Shown piece after piece: positions 18,207 to 27,837 of a stretch of 64,000 nt of DNA (the first letter of the stretch is position 1; every line of letters begins with the position of its first letter). The DNA comes from Zoogloea sp. LCSB751 (GTDB lineage Bacteria > Pseudomonadota > Gammaproteobacteria > Burkholderiales > Rhodocyclaceae), in NCBI RefSeq assembly GCF_002028455.1, contig NZ_MWUM01000001.1, forward strand, positions 310,001 to 374,000, in the 5' to 3' direction. The translations under genes were made by a program, and so were the position numbers. The notes below the pieces were generated by a model that was not told the origin of the DNA, did no database searches, and saw only the letters and a list, made by a program, of their open reading frames with translations.

Positions 18207-19639
18207 GACTGGGACGGCTGTTCTGGAAGTTCTTCTTCGCGTTCTGGCTGGCTCTGTTGCTGGCTGGCGCAGGGGTCGGGAGCGCGGTGTGGTGGCATCA
18301 CCAAGGTGAGATTGAGCGTCTGGCGCGTGAGCGGGATCCATTTGTCGCCGGCGGGCCCAGAGCGACGACTGCGGTGGCTGTGGCGGAATCCGTGCTGCGC
18401 CACGGCGGAGCAGATGCCTTGCGGGCGATGCTGGCCGACCTGTCGCGGGAGCGCTGGCCACAATTGCTGGTAGTGGACGCACGTGGCAACGAACTGCTGG
18501 ATCGGCCGGTGTCTGCGGAGTCGGTGGCCGCTGCCAGGCAGCAGGCTAGGCTGGGCGAAATGCATCGGGCGGCGCGCTTGGTTGAGCTGCCGGAGGGGCG
18601 TGGTGCTTGGTTGTTGTTCGTGCCGGCCGGCGGGCCGGAGTTGCGTCCTCCGCTCCCCCCTTTGTCCCGCCTGACGGGACGCCCGGGAGAGCTGCCGCGG
18701 GAGTTCAGGCCGGGTTTTGAACGCCGGCCGGCCGAGCCGAGTCCGTGGATGCCGGTGGGCATTGGCTTATTGGCGAGCATTGCGTTCAGTGCCTTGCTGG
18801 CGTGGTATCTGTCCAAACCCATCCGCAATCTGCGCTGGGCGCTCGGCGCGGTTGCCGAGGGGCGGCTGGAGACCCGGGTCAGGCCTTTGATGGGCGCCCG
18901 GCGCGACGAGATCGCCGATCTCGGCCAGGACTTCGACCGCATGGCTCAGCAGCTTCAGTCGCTGATCGGTGCCCAGCGCCGTCTATTGCACGATGTGTCC
19001 CACGAATTGCGTTCGCCGCTGGCGCGCCTGCAGGCGGCCATCGGGCTGGCTCGGCAAGATCCTGCCAAGCTTGATGCGACGCTGGAGCGGATTGAACGCG
19101 AGGCGGTGCGGCTCGACGAAATGGTCGGCCAGCTGCTGACCATCGCGCGGCTGGATGCAGGTACCCGCGATAGTCGGGAAGATGTGGTGGAACTGGTGGA
19201 ACTGGTGGCTGAAATTGCCGATGATGCACGTTTCGAGGCCCGGGCCAGGGGGCGGGAGCTGCGTTTTGCCGGGCGCGACGAGGCCGAGCTGCAGGTCGGT
19301 GGCGAGCTGATTCAGCGCGCCTTCGAAAACGTGATCCGCAATGCGGTCAAATACACCGGCGAAGGCTCCGAGGTGGAGGTTGATGCATGGGTGGAGCACG
19401 AGCAATTCATGTTGAAGGTGGCCGATCGTGGGCCGGGCGTGCCGCAAGGGGACCTGGAGGCTATTTTCGAACCCTTTTACCGGGCCCCGAACGGTAGCTC
19501 GGCGGGTGGGTTCGGCCTCGGTCTGGCCATTGCCCGGCGGGCGGTGACGGCCCATGGGGGCGAGATCCGGGCCTATAACCGGGAGGGCGGGGGGCTGGTG
19601 GTCGAGATCACGCTGCCGCTGAATCTCCAAAAGGATTAG
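18203..19639 (+). CDS. cpxA: CpxA-like sensor histidine kinase
   Basis: This 478-residue membrane kinase senses envelope stress and phosphorylates CpxR. It has a first membrane helix at about residues 10-30, a periplasmic domain, a second helix at about 183-203, HAMP, the H-box VSHELRSPLARL with H267, then the N box (NVIRNAVKYTG), DRGPGVP and GLGLAIARR. The periplasmic domain has a proline-rich stretch just before the second helix (RPPLPPLSRLTGRPGELP). It is the last gene before ffs. Confidence 0.92.
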   Translation: MRLGRLFWKFFFAFWLALLLAGAGVGSAVWWHHQGEIERLARERDPFVAGGPRATTAVAVAESVLRHGGADALRAMLADLSRERWPQLLVVDARGNELLDRPVSAESVAAARQQARLGEMHRAARLVELPEGRGAWLLFVPAGGPELRPPLPPLSRLTGRPGELPREFRPGFERRPAEPSPWMPVGIGLLASIAFSALLAWYLSKPIRNLRWALGAVAEGRLETRVRPLMGARRDEIADLGQDFDRMAQQLQSLIGAQRRLLHDVSHELRSPLARLQAAIGLARQDPAKLDATLERIEREAVRLDEMVGQLLTIARLDAGTRDSREDVVELVELVAEIADDARFEARARGRELRFAGRDEAELQVGGELIQRAFENVIRNAVKYTGEGSEVEVDAWVEHEQFMLKVADRGPGVPQGDLEAIFEPFYRAPNGSSAGGFGLGLAIARRAVTAHGGEIRAYNREGGGLVVEITLPLNLQKD

Positions 19640-19656
19640 GCGTCGCCGGGCCAAGC

Positions 19657-19665
19657 TGTTAGAAT
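19657..19665 (+). promoter_or_regulatory. Extended -10 promoter of ffs
   Basis: TGT-TAGAAT ends 7 bases before the predicted 5' end of the SRP RNA at 19673. It has the TGn extended -10 but no strong -35. Confidence 0.7.
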
Positions 19666-19672
19666 GCGTCGT

Positions 19673-19771
<99 letters not shown>

Positions 19772-19780
19772 CCGAATTCA

Positions 19781-19811
19781 GAAAAGGGCGTCCCAGCGGG
19801 GCGCCCTTTTC
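19781..19811 (+). terminator. Terminator of ffs
   Basis: A 9-bp stem AAAAGGGCG / CGCCCTTTT with an 11-base loop lies 10 bases past the SRP RNA. The stem's 3' arm ends in the T-tract, as in a classical intrinsic terminator. Confidence 0.88.
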
Positions 19812-19864
19812 ATTTATGCATCCCGTTCATGCTCGCATCCATCGGACTGCCCGACGGGCGGGCC

Positions 19865-19873
19865 TGCTAGAAT
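19865..19873 (+). promoter_or_regulatory. Extended -10 promoter of dnaX, predicting a leaderless mRNA
   Basis: TGC-TAGAAT ends only 6 bases before the dnaX ATG (19880), so transcription would begin at or next to the start codon. The ffs terminator lies just upstream, so dnaX needs a promoter here. No Shine-Dalgarno sequence precedes the ATG. Confidence 0.6.
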
Positions 19874-19879
19874 TCCGCC

Positions 19880-21826
19880 ATGGCTTACCAAGTACTTGCC
19901 CGCAAGTGGCGCCCGCGCAGTTTCGAGACGCTCGTCGGGCAGGAGCATGTCGTGCGTGCGCTGACCCACGCCCTTTCCACCGGGCGCCTGCATCATGCCT
20001 ACTTGTTCACCGGTACGCGGGGGGTGGGAAAGACGACGATTTCCCGCATCCTGGCCAAGGCGCTGAACTGCGAAACCGGGGTGACGGCGACGCCGTGCAA
20101 CCAGTGCTCCGCCTGTACCGCCATCGATGCCGACCGCTTCCCCGACTATGTGGAAATGGATGCCGCGTCCAACCGGGGCGTGGATGACATGGCGGCGTTG
20201 CTCGACCAAGCGGTCTATGCGCCGGTCCAGGGGCGCTACAAGGTTTACATGATCGACGAAGTGCACATGCTGACCGGGCATGCCTTTAATGCGATGCTGA
20301 AGACCTTGGAAGAGCCGCCGGAACACGTCAAGTTCATCATCGCGACCACCGATCCGCAGAAGATCCCGGTCACCGTGCTGTCCCGCTGCCTGCAGTTCAA
20401 TCTCAAGCAGATGCCGCCGGGGCACATCATCGGCCATCTCACACGCCTGCTGGAGGCCGAGAGTGTGCCCTTCGAGCCGGGCGCACTGCGCCACATCGCC
20501 AAGGCGGCCAATGGTTCGATGCGGGATTCCCTGTCGCTGCTCGATCAGGCCATCGCCCACGGTGCCGGCAAGATTGAAGAACTGGCCGTGCAGGACATGC
20601 TGGGTACGGTGGGCGACGATCATCTGTATGCGGTTCTCGACGCGCTGTGCAGCAACGATGTGCAGGCCCTGATGGCCACCGTCGAGGCCATGGAGGCACG
20701 CAGCCTGTCCTTCGAGTCGGCGCTGCAGTCGCTGGCCGGCCTCATCCACCGCATCGCGCTGGGCCAGATGGCGCCGGCGGCGCTGACCGACGAGAGTGAA
20801 GCCAGCCGGCTGGCGCCTTATATCGAAGCCTTCGACGCGGAATTCCTGCAACTGGCCTACCAGATCGCCGTGCATGGACGTGATGAACTGTCGCTGGCGC
20901 CGGACGAGGTTACCGGTTTCTCGATGACGCTGTTGCGTCTGTTCGCGTTCAGGCCCGAACAGCCCGCGGCGCTCGGCGGTGTGCTGGCCGGTGGTGGTGG
21001 CGGAGCAGGGCAGGCCCGCGTGCTGCCGGAAGCCGGTCAACGTCCGGTCACGCCGCGTGTCTCGGCTGCCCCTGTGTCTCCAGTTGCCGCGCCGGCTCCG
21101 GCCGCCCAGAAGACGCCTGCCGTAGTGCCAGAGCCTGCTGCGAGCCGCCAGGATGAGGCGCGTGCCCTGCCGCCGCAGGCTGTGACTCCGCCGCCGCTCG
21201 AGTCACCACGGGGTGCGCCTGCCGTGGCGGCTCCGCAGGAGACGTCTTCGGATTACGGCAGTAGCGTTCCTCCCTGGGAGGATCTGCCGCCTGAGGCGGA
21301 TGAACTCGCGCCCGTCCGGCGTGCCGAGTCGCGCTCTGTGTCGGCGGAGCGGGGTCAGGTCGAGCGGGTGGTCCCGGTTCGTGCCATCGAGTCACCCGTT
21401 ACGGCCAGCGAGCCCGCTCGCGTACCGGGCGTGCTTCCGGCGTCCGGCGACGACTGGCATGGATTGCTGAACCAGCTGGGCTTGGGAGCGCTGAACCTGC
21501 AGCTGGCGCAGAACTGCGAATTGCTGGGCGTCGACGGCGACGGCTTCAAGCTGCGCCTGTCCCAGGCCCACCAGCACCTGCTGCAGATCAACCGCAGCGG
21601 CGCCGAGCGGCTGCAGGAGGCGCTGACCGCCCATCTTGGCAGGCCGATTCGTGTCAGCATCGAGGTCGGCACCATCGCCACCGAGACCCCGGCCCAGCGC
21701 AACCAGGCCGAGAAGGCCGAGCGCCATGCGGCGGCGGTGGCTTCGCTCGAGCAGGATCCCTTTGTCCGCGAACTTATCCAACGTTTTGATGCGAGGCTGG
21801 AAGAGGCCTCGGTCAAACCCCTTTGA
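19880..21826 (+). CDS. dnaX: DNA polymerase III subunits gamma/tau
   Basis: This 648-residue clamp-loader ATPase has Walker A GTRGVGKT at 45-52, zinc ligands C64, C73, C76 and C79, the MIDEVHML Walker B and a sensor 1 segment (FIIATTDPQKIPVTVLSRC). AAA+ and collar domains run to about 360. A Pro/Ala/Glu-rich linker follows (about 375-520), then the tau-specific C-terminal domain that contacts polymerase. No A AAA AAG slippery site was seen, so E. coli-style gamma production by frameshifting is not evident. It starts an operon with ybaB and recR. Confidence 0.97.
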   Translation: MAYQVLARKWRPRSFETLVGQEHVVRALTHALSTGRLHHAYLFTGTRGVGKTTISRILAKALNCETGVTATPCNQCSACTAIDADRFPDYVEMDAASNRGVDDMAALLDQAVYAPVQGRYKVYMIDEVHMLTGHAFNAMLKTLEEPPEHVKFIIATTDPQKIPVTVLSRCLQFNLKQMPPGHIIGHLTRLLEAESVPFEPGALRHIAKAANGSMRDSLSLLDQAIAHGAGKIEELAVQDMLGTVGDDHLYAVLDALCSNDVQALMATVEAMEARSLSFESALQSLAGLIHRIALGQMAPAALTDESEASRLAPYIEAFDAEFLQLAYQIAVHGRDELSLAPDEVTGFSMTLLRLFAFRPEQPAALGGVLAGGGGGAGQARVLPEAGQRPVTPRVSAAPVSPVAAPAPAAQKTPAVVPEPAASRQDEARALPPQAVTPPPLESPRGAPAVAAPQETSSDYGSSVPPWEDLPPEADELAPVRRAESRSVSAERGQVERVVPVRAIESPVTASEPARVPGVLPASGDDWHGLLNQLGLGALNLQLAQNCELLGVDGDGFKLRLSQAHQHLLQINRSGAERLQEALTAHLGRPIRVSIEVGTIATETPAQRNQAEKAERHAAAVASLEQDPFVRELIQRFDARLEEASVKPL

Positions 21827-21847
21827 ACCTATCTGGAGTACATCGTT

Positions 21848-22171
21848 ATGATGAAAGGCGGCATCGCCGGCCTGATGAAGCAGGCTCAGCAAATGCAGGA
21901 CAACATGAAGAAAATGCAGGACAGCCTCGGCGGCATCGAGGTTGAAGGCCAGTCCGGCGCCGGCATGGTCAAGATCACCATGACCTGCAAGTACGACGTG
22001 CGTCGCGTGAACATCGATGCGTCCGTGCTGGATGACAAGGAAATGCTGGAAGATCTGATCGCCGCGGCGGTGAATGACGCCGTGCGCCGTGTCGAGACGA
22101 CGACCCAGGAGAAGATGGCCGGTTTCACTGCCGGGCTGAATCTGCCTCCCGGCTTCAAGCTGCCGTTCTGA
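21848..22171 (+). CDS. ybaB: YbaB/EbfC family nucleoid-associated protein
   Basis: This 107-residue DNA-binding protein has the N-terminal coiled helix rich in Met, Gln and Lys ([16 protein letters not shown]) and the family motif [23 protein letters not shown], here NIDASVL. It forms dimers that bind DNA as tweezers. It sits in the conserved dnaX-ybaB-recR order. Start 21848 follows GGAG; ATG 21851 is the alternative. Confidence 0.95.
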   Translation: MMKGGIAGLMKQAQQMQDNMKKMQDSLGGIEVEGQSGAGMVKITMTCKYDVRRVNIDASVLDDKEMLEDLIAAAVNDAVRRVETTTQEKMAGFTAGLNLPPGFKLPF

Positions 22172-22208
22172 TCGGCCGCATGATACGACGCAGCGCGCAG
22201 GTCCTCCG

Positions 22209-22805
22209 ATGAGTTCGCCGTCCAGTCTCGACGTCCTGATCGAGGCCTTGCGCTGTCTGCCGGGCGTGGGGCCGAAATCGGCCCAGCGGATGGCATTCCA
22301 TCTGCTGCAGCGGGACCAGCGCGGCGCGGCGCGGCTGGCGACGGCCCTAGGGCATGCGCTCGAGGTGCTGCGCCATTGCTCCCGCTGCAATACCTTCTGT
22401 GAAGAAGAGGTCTGCAATCGCTGCGCCAATCCCCAGCGGGACGCAAGCCAGTTGTGTGTCGTCGAGATGCCGGCCGATCTGGCGATGCTGGAGCAGACGC
22501 ATAGTTACCACGGCCTGTATTACGTGCTGATGGGGCGCCTGTCGCCCCTCGACGGCATCGGGCCGAGGGAGCTCGGGCTGGAGAAATTCCTGCACCGAGC
22601 CTGCGACGGCGTGGTGCAGGAAGTCATCCTCGCCACCAACTTCACCAACGAGGGCGAGGCGACCGCCCACATGATCTCCGAACTCCTGCGCAGCCGCGGC
22701 CTCAAGGTCAGCCGTATTGCGCGCGGCATTCCCGTCGGTGGCGAGCTGGAGCATACGGACACCGGCACCATCGCCCAGGCCCTGGTCGAGCGCCGTTCCC
22801 TTTAG
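22209..22805 (+). CDS. recR: Recombination mediator RecR
   Basis: RecR acts with RecF/RecO to load RecA at gaps. The 198-residue protein has the helix-hairpin-helix ([17 protein letters not shown]), a four-cysteine zinc site (C57, C60, C69, C72) and a TOPRIM domain with [12 protein letters not shown]. Length and organisation are standard. It is third in the dnaX-ybaB-recR operon; the next gene follows after 30 bases. Confidence 0.97.
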   Translation: MSSPSSLDVLIEALRCLPGVGPKSAQRMAFHLLQRDQRGAARLATALGHALEVLRHCSRCNTFCEEEVCNRCANPQRDASQLCVVEMPADLAMLEQTHSYHGLYYVLMGRLSPLDGIGPRELGLEKFLHRACDGVVQEVILATNFTNEGEATAHMISELLRSRGLKVSRIARGIPVGGELEHTDTGTIAQALVERRSL

Positions 22806-22835
22806 CCGTTCTCCGTCTTTCGTCCGAGGCCAGTC

Positions 22836-24035
22836 ATGAGCCAGGAAGTCAAACCCCTTGCCGGGATCAAGGTGCTGGAGCTCGGCACCCTGATCGCCGG
22901 CCCCTTCTGCACCCGCATCCTTGCTGAATTCGGCGCCGAAGTGGTCAAGGTCGAGGCGCCCGACGGCGGCGACCCTTTGCGCAAGTGGCGCAAGCTCCAC
23001 GAAGGCACGTCCCTGTGGTGGTCGGTGCAGGCCCGTAACAAGAAATCGCTGACCGCGAACCTGAAGCATCCGGAAGGGCTGGCCGTCGTGCGCCGGCTGG
23101 CTGCGGAAGCGGACATCGTCGTTGAGAACTTCCGCCCCGGCGTGCTCGAGAAACTCGGGCTCGGCTGGGAGGTGCTGTCGGCGGCCAACCCCGGCCTGGT
23201 GATGGTGCGCCTGTCGGGTTTTGGCCAGACCGGGCCGTACAAGGATCGCCCGGGCTTCGGTGCGATTGGCGAGTCGATGGGCGGGCTGCGCTACATCAGC
23301 GGCTTTCCGGATCGTCCGCCGGTGCGTACCGGCATCTCTATCGGTGATTCCATTGCCGCTCTGTGGGCGGCCATTGGCGCGCTGATGGCGCTACGCCATC
23401 GGGAGGTGAATGGCGGTGCGGGGCAGGTGGTCGATGTGGCGCTGTACGAAGCCGTCTTCGCGATGATGGAGAGCATGGTGCCGGAGTTCGACGTCGCTGG
23501 TTTCGTGCGCGAGCGCACCGGCAACATCATGCCCGGCATCACGCCATCGAATACCCACACCACGCGGGACGGGCGCCACATCATCATCGGCGGCAACGGC
23601 GATGCGATCTTCAAGCGCCTGATGTCGGCGATCGGTCGGCAGGATCTGGCAGAGGCGCCGGATCTCGCCGACAACGCCGGGCGCGACCGGCGCGCCGCCG
23701 AGATCTACGCGGTGATCGACGCCTGGGTGGCAGAGCGCGACGGCGACAGCGTGCTGGCGGCAATGGAGGCCGCCGAGGTGCCGGCCAGTTCGGTGTTTTC
23801 GGTGGCAGACATGTTCCGCGATCCGCAATTCATCGCTCGGGGCATGTTCGAAGCGGTGTGCCTGCCCGACGGCACGCCGATGCGCATTCCGGGCGTCGTG
23901 CCGCGCCTGACCGGGACACCTGGATCGACCGAATGGCTGGGGCCTGGTCTTGGCGAGCATACCGACGAGATCCTGCATGGTTTGGGTTATACGGATGAGA
24001 CCATTGCCGGCTTGAGGATGCAGGGCGCGATCTGA
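22836..24035 (+). CDS. Class III CoA-transferase (CaiB/BaiF family)
   Basis: This 399-residue enzyme transfers CoA between organic acids through an aspartyl-CoA intermediate. The N-terminal [20 protein letters not shown], the VVKVEAP strand, [16 protein letters not shown] and the catalytic aspartate, probably D171 in [10 protein letters not shown], are typical. Substrates cannot be inferred: the family covers formyl-, carnitine-, succinyl- and aryl-CoA transferases, and no dedicated pathway genes are adjacent. Confidence 0.88.
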   Translation: MSQEVKPLAGIKVLELGTLIAGPFCTRILAEFGAEVVKVEAPDGGDPLRKWRKLHEGTSLWWSVQARNKKSLTANLKHPEGLAVVRRLAAEADIVVENFRPGVLEKLGLGWEVLSAANPGLVMVRLSGFGQTGPYKDRPGFGAIGESMGGLRYISGFPDRPPVRTGISIGDSIAALWAAIGALMALRHREVNGGAGQVVDVALYEAVFAMMESMVPEFDVAGFVRERTGNIMPGITPSNTHTTRDGRHIIIGGNGDAIFKRLMSAIGRQDLAEAPDLADNAGRDRRAAEIYAVIDAWVAERDGDSVLAAMEAAEVPASSVFSVADMFRDPQFIARGMFEAVCLPDGTPMRIPGVVPRLTGTPGSTEWLGPGLGEHTDEILHGLGYTDETIAGLRMQGAI

Positions 24036-24105
24036 GCCTCGCCGATGCCGGTGGGGCGGCGTCTCGCGGTATCATCTTGGCATTATCTGCCCACCGGAAA
24101 ATCGC

Positions 24106-25125
24106 ATGACCACCATCCTCGTCACCGGCGGAGCCGGTTACATCGGCTCCCATACCTGCGTCGAACTGCTGGCCGCTGGCTACGACGTTGTCGTCGTGGA
24201 CAACTTCTGCAACAGCAAGCCGGAAGCCCTGCGCCGCGTCGAAGAGATCGCCGGGTGTGCGCTGACGGCTGTGCACGGCGTAGATATCCGCGACAAGGCG
24301 GCAATGCGTGAGATCTTCAGTGCCCATGCCGTCGACGCGGTGATCCACTTTGCAGCCTTGAAGGCTGTCGGCGAGTCGGTGGCCAAGCCGCTGCTGTACT
24401 ACGAGAACAACATCGCCGGCACGGTGGCGCTGGCCGAGGTGATGGCCGAGGCGGGCGTCAAATCCCTGGTATTCAGCTCGTCCGCGACGGTGTATGGCGA
24501 TCCGGCCAGCGTGCCGATCCGCGAGGATTTTCCGACTGGGCCGACCAATCCTTATGGTCGTACCAAGTGGATGATGGAGTTCGTGCTGTCCGACTTGGCG
24601 GCGGCCGATCCGGAATGGCGGGTGGCGCTGTTGCGCTACTTCAACCCGGTCGGCGCCCATCCGACCGGCCGCATCGGGGAGGACCCGAATGGCCTGCCCA
24701 ACAACCTGATGCCCTACGTCAGCCAGGTGGCGGTCGGCCGACTGCCGCAGTTGCGGGTTTTCGGCGGCGATTATCCGACGCCGGACGGAACCGGCGTGCG
24801 TGATTACATCCATGTCGTGGATCTGGCGGTTGGCCATGTGGCGGCCGTGCGGCGTCTCACGGAACGACCGGGCGTTCTGACGGTCAATCTGGGTACGGGG
24901 CGCGGTTACAGCGTGCTCGAGGTCATCAAGGCTTTCGAGAGTGCCAGCGGTCGCCAGATCGCTTACGAGATCGTCGCGCGGCGCCCCGGAGATGTGGCCC
25001 AGTGCTATGCGGAACCCGGTCTTGCCGAGCGTGAACTCGGCTGGCGGGCGACCCGTGGTATCGAGCAGATGTGCGCCGATGCCTGGCGCTGGCAGAGTTC
25101 CAATCCCCAGGGGTACCCCGATTGA
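24106..25125 (+). CDS. galE: UDP-glucose 4-epimerase GalE
   Basis: GalE interconverts UDP-glucose and UDP-galactose for surface polysaccharides. The 339-residue SDR protein has the NAD motif [10 protein letters not shown] at 8-17, the serine strand FSSSATVYG, and the catalytic pair Y150 and K154 in NPYGRTK. A -10-like TATCAT and a GGAAAA site precede the ATG. The stop is fused with the TTG start of the DUF2237 gene (TTGA). Confidence 0.95.
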   Translation: MTTILVTGGAGYIGSHTCVELLAAGYDVVVVDNFCNSKPEALRRVEEIAGCALTAVHGVDIRDKAAMREIFSAHAVDAVIHFAALKAVGESVAKPLLYYENNIAGTVALAEVMAEAGVKSLVFSSSATVYGDPASVPIREDFPTGPTNPYGRTKWMMEFVLSDLAAADPEWRVALLRYFNPVGAHPTGRIGEDPNGLPNNLMPYVSQVAVGRLPQLRVFGGDYPTPDGTGVRDYIHVVDLAVGHVAAVRRLTERPGVLTVNLGTGRGYSVLEVIKAFESASGRQIAYEIVARRPGDVAQCYAEPGLAERELGWRATRGIEQMCADAWRWQSSNPQGYPD

Positions 25126-25511
25126 GCACCGAAGATCTTCCTGTCAGCAATGCCCTGAACGTGCTGGGCGGTCCATTGCTGGCCTGCAGTTACGATCCGC
25201 TGACCGGCTGGGATCGGACCGGCTGTTGCGATGCGAGCCCGGACGATCTCGGCCGTCACCACGTGTGTGTCAAGGTGACGGCAGAGTTTCTGCGCTTCAG
25301 TGCGATGCGAGGCAACGATTTGAGCACGCCGCGACCCGAATTTCGTTTCGCCGGCCTGAAGCCCGGCGACCGCTGGTGTCTGTGCGCGATGCGTTGGCGC
25401 GAGGCGTGGGAGGCTGGCTTTGCGCCGCCGGTGGTGTTGGCCGCAACCCACATCGCGGCCCTGGAACTGATTCCTCTCGATGCGCTCCGCGAGCACGCCT
25501 ACAAAGGCTGA
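25122..25511 (+). CDS. DUF2237 family protein
   Basis: This 129-residue protein of unknown function matches the DUF2237 pattern: [38 protein letters not shown] and [13 protein letters not shown] are the signature blocks, with conserved cysteines (CC, CLC). I start at TTG 25122, which overlaps the galE stop, because family proteins start near here and no ATG/GTG fits. Members are small cytoplasmic proteins without an assigned activity. Translational coupling to galE may be a chance of compact packing. Confidence 0.8.
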   Translation: MSTEDLPVSNALNVLGGPLLACSYDPLTGWDRTGCCDASPDDLGRHHVCVKVTAEFLRFSAMRGNDLSTPRPEFRFAGLKPGDRWCLCAMRWREAWEAGFAPPVVLAATHIAALELIPLDALREHAYKG

Positions 25512-25530
25512 CTGAAGCAGCTCGAATGTT

Positions 25531-26970
25531 TCAGCGGCCTGCCACCCACTCCAGCACGGCGTCCTGACTGTCGCGGCTGGCGCCAGCATTCGGGTGGTTG
25601 ATCAGCAGTACTACGGCATAGCGGTGCCCGTTGCGTGCCAGCACGTAGCCGGCCATGCTGCGGACCCCGTCCAGGGTGCCGGTCTTGATGTGGGCCGAGC
25701 CCTGTGCCGGGCTGCCGGCGAGGCGCTTGCTGGCGGTGCCGTCGATACCGACGATCGGTAGCGAGGCGATCAGTTCCGGCATCGTCCGGCCGTGCCAGGC
25801 GGCCAGCAGCAGCTGCCCGAGGCTGCGCGCGGTGAGGCGCTCGCTGCGCGACAAGCCGGCGCCGTTCTCGATGACCAGCTGTTCCGTGTCGATCCCATTT
25901 GCGCTGAGGCTGCGGAGGACCCTTCGGGCGCCGGCGGTGGGCGAATCCTCGCCGGGCTCTGCGGTGGCGCCCAGGGTGGCGAGGAGGGTCCGCGCAATCA
26001 CGTTGTTCGACCACTTGTTCATGTCGCGCAACACCTCGGGCAGGCTGGGTGAACGGCTTTCGGCGAGGAGCAGTGCGTCGGGTGGTGTGCGGCCATCGCG
26101 GAAGCGGCCGTCCAGCTCGCCGCCCAGATCCCGCCACAGGCTGCGGAACAGGCCTTCGAAGAGCCGATCGGGGGGAAGCGGTGCGAAATTCCAGTCGAAG
26201 GCTTCGGTACAAGTGGAAGGCAGGTTTCCGTCGATGCGCAAGAGCGTCTCGCCACCGCTGCCGGTGACGGTCGTTGCGCCGAGCTGGGCCGTCGGGTCGA
26301 CACAGCTGCCGTTGCCCGTCCGGCGAATGCGGGTGTCCAGCGCAAGACCGGAGGGCAGGGGGTCAATGGCGACGCTGACGCCATCCGGAGAGGGTCTGAA
26401 GTGCACGTTTATCGCACCGTAATCCACCGTCAACGCATCGGCGCCAACATTGTACGGGCGCAGCGGCCGCCGGTCGAAGCTGCCCGGATCGTGGGGCGGG
26501 AGCTTGAAGAACGAGCGGTCGGTAACCACATCGCCGGCGATGCGACGAATTCCCTGGGCCCGCAGGTCCCGCAGCAGCAGCCACAGCCTTTCCCGCGACA
26601 GGCGGGGGTCGCCGCCGCCTGTGACGAAGAGGTCGCCGGGCAGAACGCCATCCTGGAGCCTGGCGCCAGCGCCGCTCGACAGGCGGGTCGTCCAGCTGAA
26701 GGCGGGGCCGAGTTGGTCGAGTGCCGCGAAGGTGGTCACCAGCTTCATGACCGAGGCGGGATTCATGGGCTCCGTGCTGCGGTGCTCCAGCAGCAGGGGG
26801 CCGTCGGCCACGTCCTGCACGAGGACGGCGACGGCGCTGCGCGGGATGCCGGCGCGGGTCAGACTGGCGTCCAGGGTGGCCGGCCACTCCTCGCTGTGGG
26901 CATGGGGCGCGAGTGCGAGCGGCAGCAGCAGGACGAGCTGGCGGGTAAGGCGGGAAGTAATCCGTTTCAA
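25531..26970 (-). CDS. dacB: D-alanyl-D-alanine carboxypeptidase/endopeptidase (PBP4, DacB)
   Basis: This periplasmic penicillin-binding protein trims peptidoglycan cross-links. From TTG 26970 it is 479 residues with a signal peptide ending near PHAHS. All three active-site motifs are present: SVMK (S73, K76), SNN in MNKWSNNVIA, and KTG in HIKTGTLDGVRSMAGY. The start is uncertain: an in-frame ATG at 27090 would add 40 residues before the basic signal region and give a poor signal peptide. It is convergent with the DUF2237 gene and divergent from petA. Confidence 0.9.
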   Translation of the reverse strand: MKRITSRLTRQLVLLLPLALAPHAHSEEWPATLDASLTRAGIPRSAVAVLVQDVADGPLLLEHRSTEPMNPASVMKLVTTFAALDQLGPAFSWTTRLSSGAGARLQDGVLPGDLFVTGGGDPRLSRERLWLLLRDLRAQGIRRIAGDVVTDRSFFKLPPHDPGSFDRRPLRPYNVGADALTVDYGAINVHFRPSPDGVSVAIDPLPSGLALDTRIRRTGNGSCVDPTAQLGATTVTGSGGETLLRIDGNLPSTCTEAFDWNFAPLPPDRLFEGLFRSLWRDLGGELDGRFRDGRTPPDALLLAESRSPSLPEVLRDMNKWSNNVIARTLLATLGATAEPGEDSPTAGARRVLRSLSANGIDTEQLVIENGAGLSRSERLTARSLGQLLLAAWHGRTMPELIASLPIVGIDGTASKRLAGSPAQGSAHIKTGTLDGVRSMAGYVLARNGHRYAVVLLINHPNAGASRDSQDAVLEWVAGR

Positions 26971-27178
26971 GGTGTTGGCGCGTGACCGGGACGTGGGCGG
27001 TTGTTTCGGATTATGCCGATGCGGGATCCAAATTGTCTGTCGCGCTGCAATAAAAACGCACTTTTGATAAGTCCGAAAAAGATCTTTCATGTCCCGATAA
27101 AGAGCGTTCGAATTCCATATTCTCCAATGCTGGCGCGGGTTTAGCTTATTAGGACTTTTTTTGGGTAAGGGTTTTCGC

Positions 27179-27184
27179 TATACT
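27179..27184 (+). promoter_or_regulatory. Candidate -10 box of petABC
   Basis: TATACT lies 56 bases before petA in an AT-rich stretch of the dacB-petA gap (26971-27240). The upstream T-run (27156-27162) occupies the -35 position but is not a consensus -35. Confidence 0.5.
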
Positions 27185-27240
27185 CCGCAAGTTTTCCGTA
27201 TTGCGATCTTCGAAGTCTCTTTTATTGAGGTTAGTGGGCC

Positions 27241-27834
27241 ATGAGCGTGGATCAAAAAATGGATGGTGGGCGACGCCAGTTGTTGCTGGCGACGTCGGCT
27301 GCGGGGGGCGTGGCCGCAGTGGCCGTCGCCGTTCCGTTCGTCGGTAGCCTGACTCCGTCCGAGCGAGCAAAGGCAGCCGGTGCTCCGGTTGAAGTGGATA
27401 TCAGCAAGTTGCAGCCGGGTCAGATGATGACCGTCGAATGGCGCGGCAAGCCGGTGTGGATTATCAACCGCAGCAAGGAAATGCTGGAGTCGTTGAAAAA
27501 GACCGACGAGCTTGTCAGTGACCCGAAGTCCGACAAGCCGCAGCAGCCCGAGTACGCCAAGAACGAAACCCGCTCCATCAAGCCGGAGATCATGGTGGCG
27601 GTCGGCATTTGTACTCACCTGGGCTGTTCTCCGTCCGACAAGTTCAAGACCGGTGCCGAGAGCGGTGTCAGCGCCGACTGGGCGGGTGGCTTCCTGTGCC
27701 CCTGTCACGGTTCGACCTTCGACCTGGCTGGTCGCGTCTACAAGAACAAGCCGGCACCGGACAATCTCGAGGTTCCGCCGCACAAGTACCTGGCCGACAC
27801 CAAGATCCTGATCGGCGACGACGGAAAGGCATAA
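27241..27834 (+). CDS. petA: Ubiquinol-cytochrome c reductase Rieske subunit
   Basis: This 197-residue Rieske protein carries the [2Fe-2S] cluster of the bc1 complex. The N-terminus has a twin-arginine signal-anchor (GGRRQLLLATSAAGG) and a single membrane helix. Cluster ligands are in CTHLGC (C124, H126, C129) and CPCHGS (C153, C155, H156). It is a probable client of the TatABC system encoded 15 kb upstream. It is first gene of the petABC operon. Confidence 0.97.
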   Translation: MSVDQKMDGGRRQLLLATSAAGGVAAVAVAVPFVGSLTPSERAKAAGAPVEVDISKLQPGQMMTVEWRGKPVWIINRSKEMLESLKKTDELVSDPKSDKPQQPEYAKNETRSIKPEIMVAVGICTHLGCSPSDKFKTGAESGVSADWAGGFLCPCHGSTFDLAGRVYKNKPAPDNLEVPPHKYLADTKILIGDDGKA

Positions 27835-27837
27835 ACG

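Noticed and set aside
16119..18482. 787-codon minus-strand frame across bepA, cpxR and cpxA
   Set aside because: It overlaps three genes with clear family motifs and has no conserved domain of its own.
19185..19209. Short tandem repeat (GTGGAACTG twice) in cpxA
   Set aside because: It encodes a plain Val-Glu-Leu repeat in the linker after the H-box and is only two units; no sign of a contingency locus.
19880..21826. Programmed frameshift in dnaX to make a separate gamma subunit
   Set aside because: I saw no A AAA AAG slippery heptamer or following hairpin in the central region, which is a GC-rich Pro/Ala linker.
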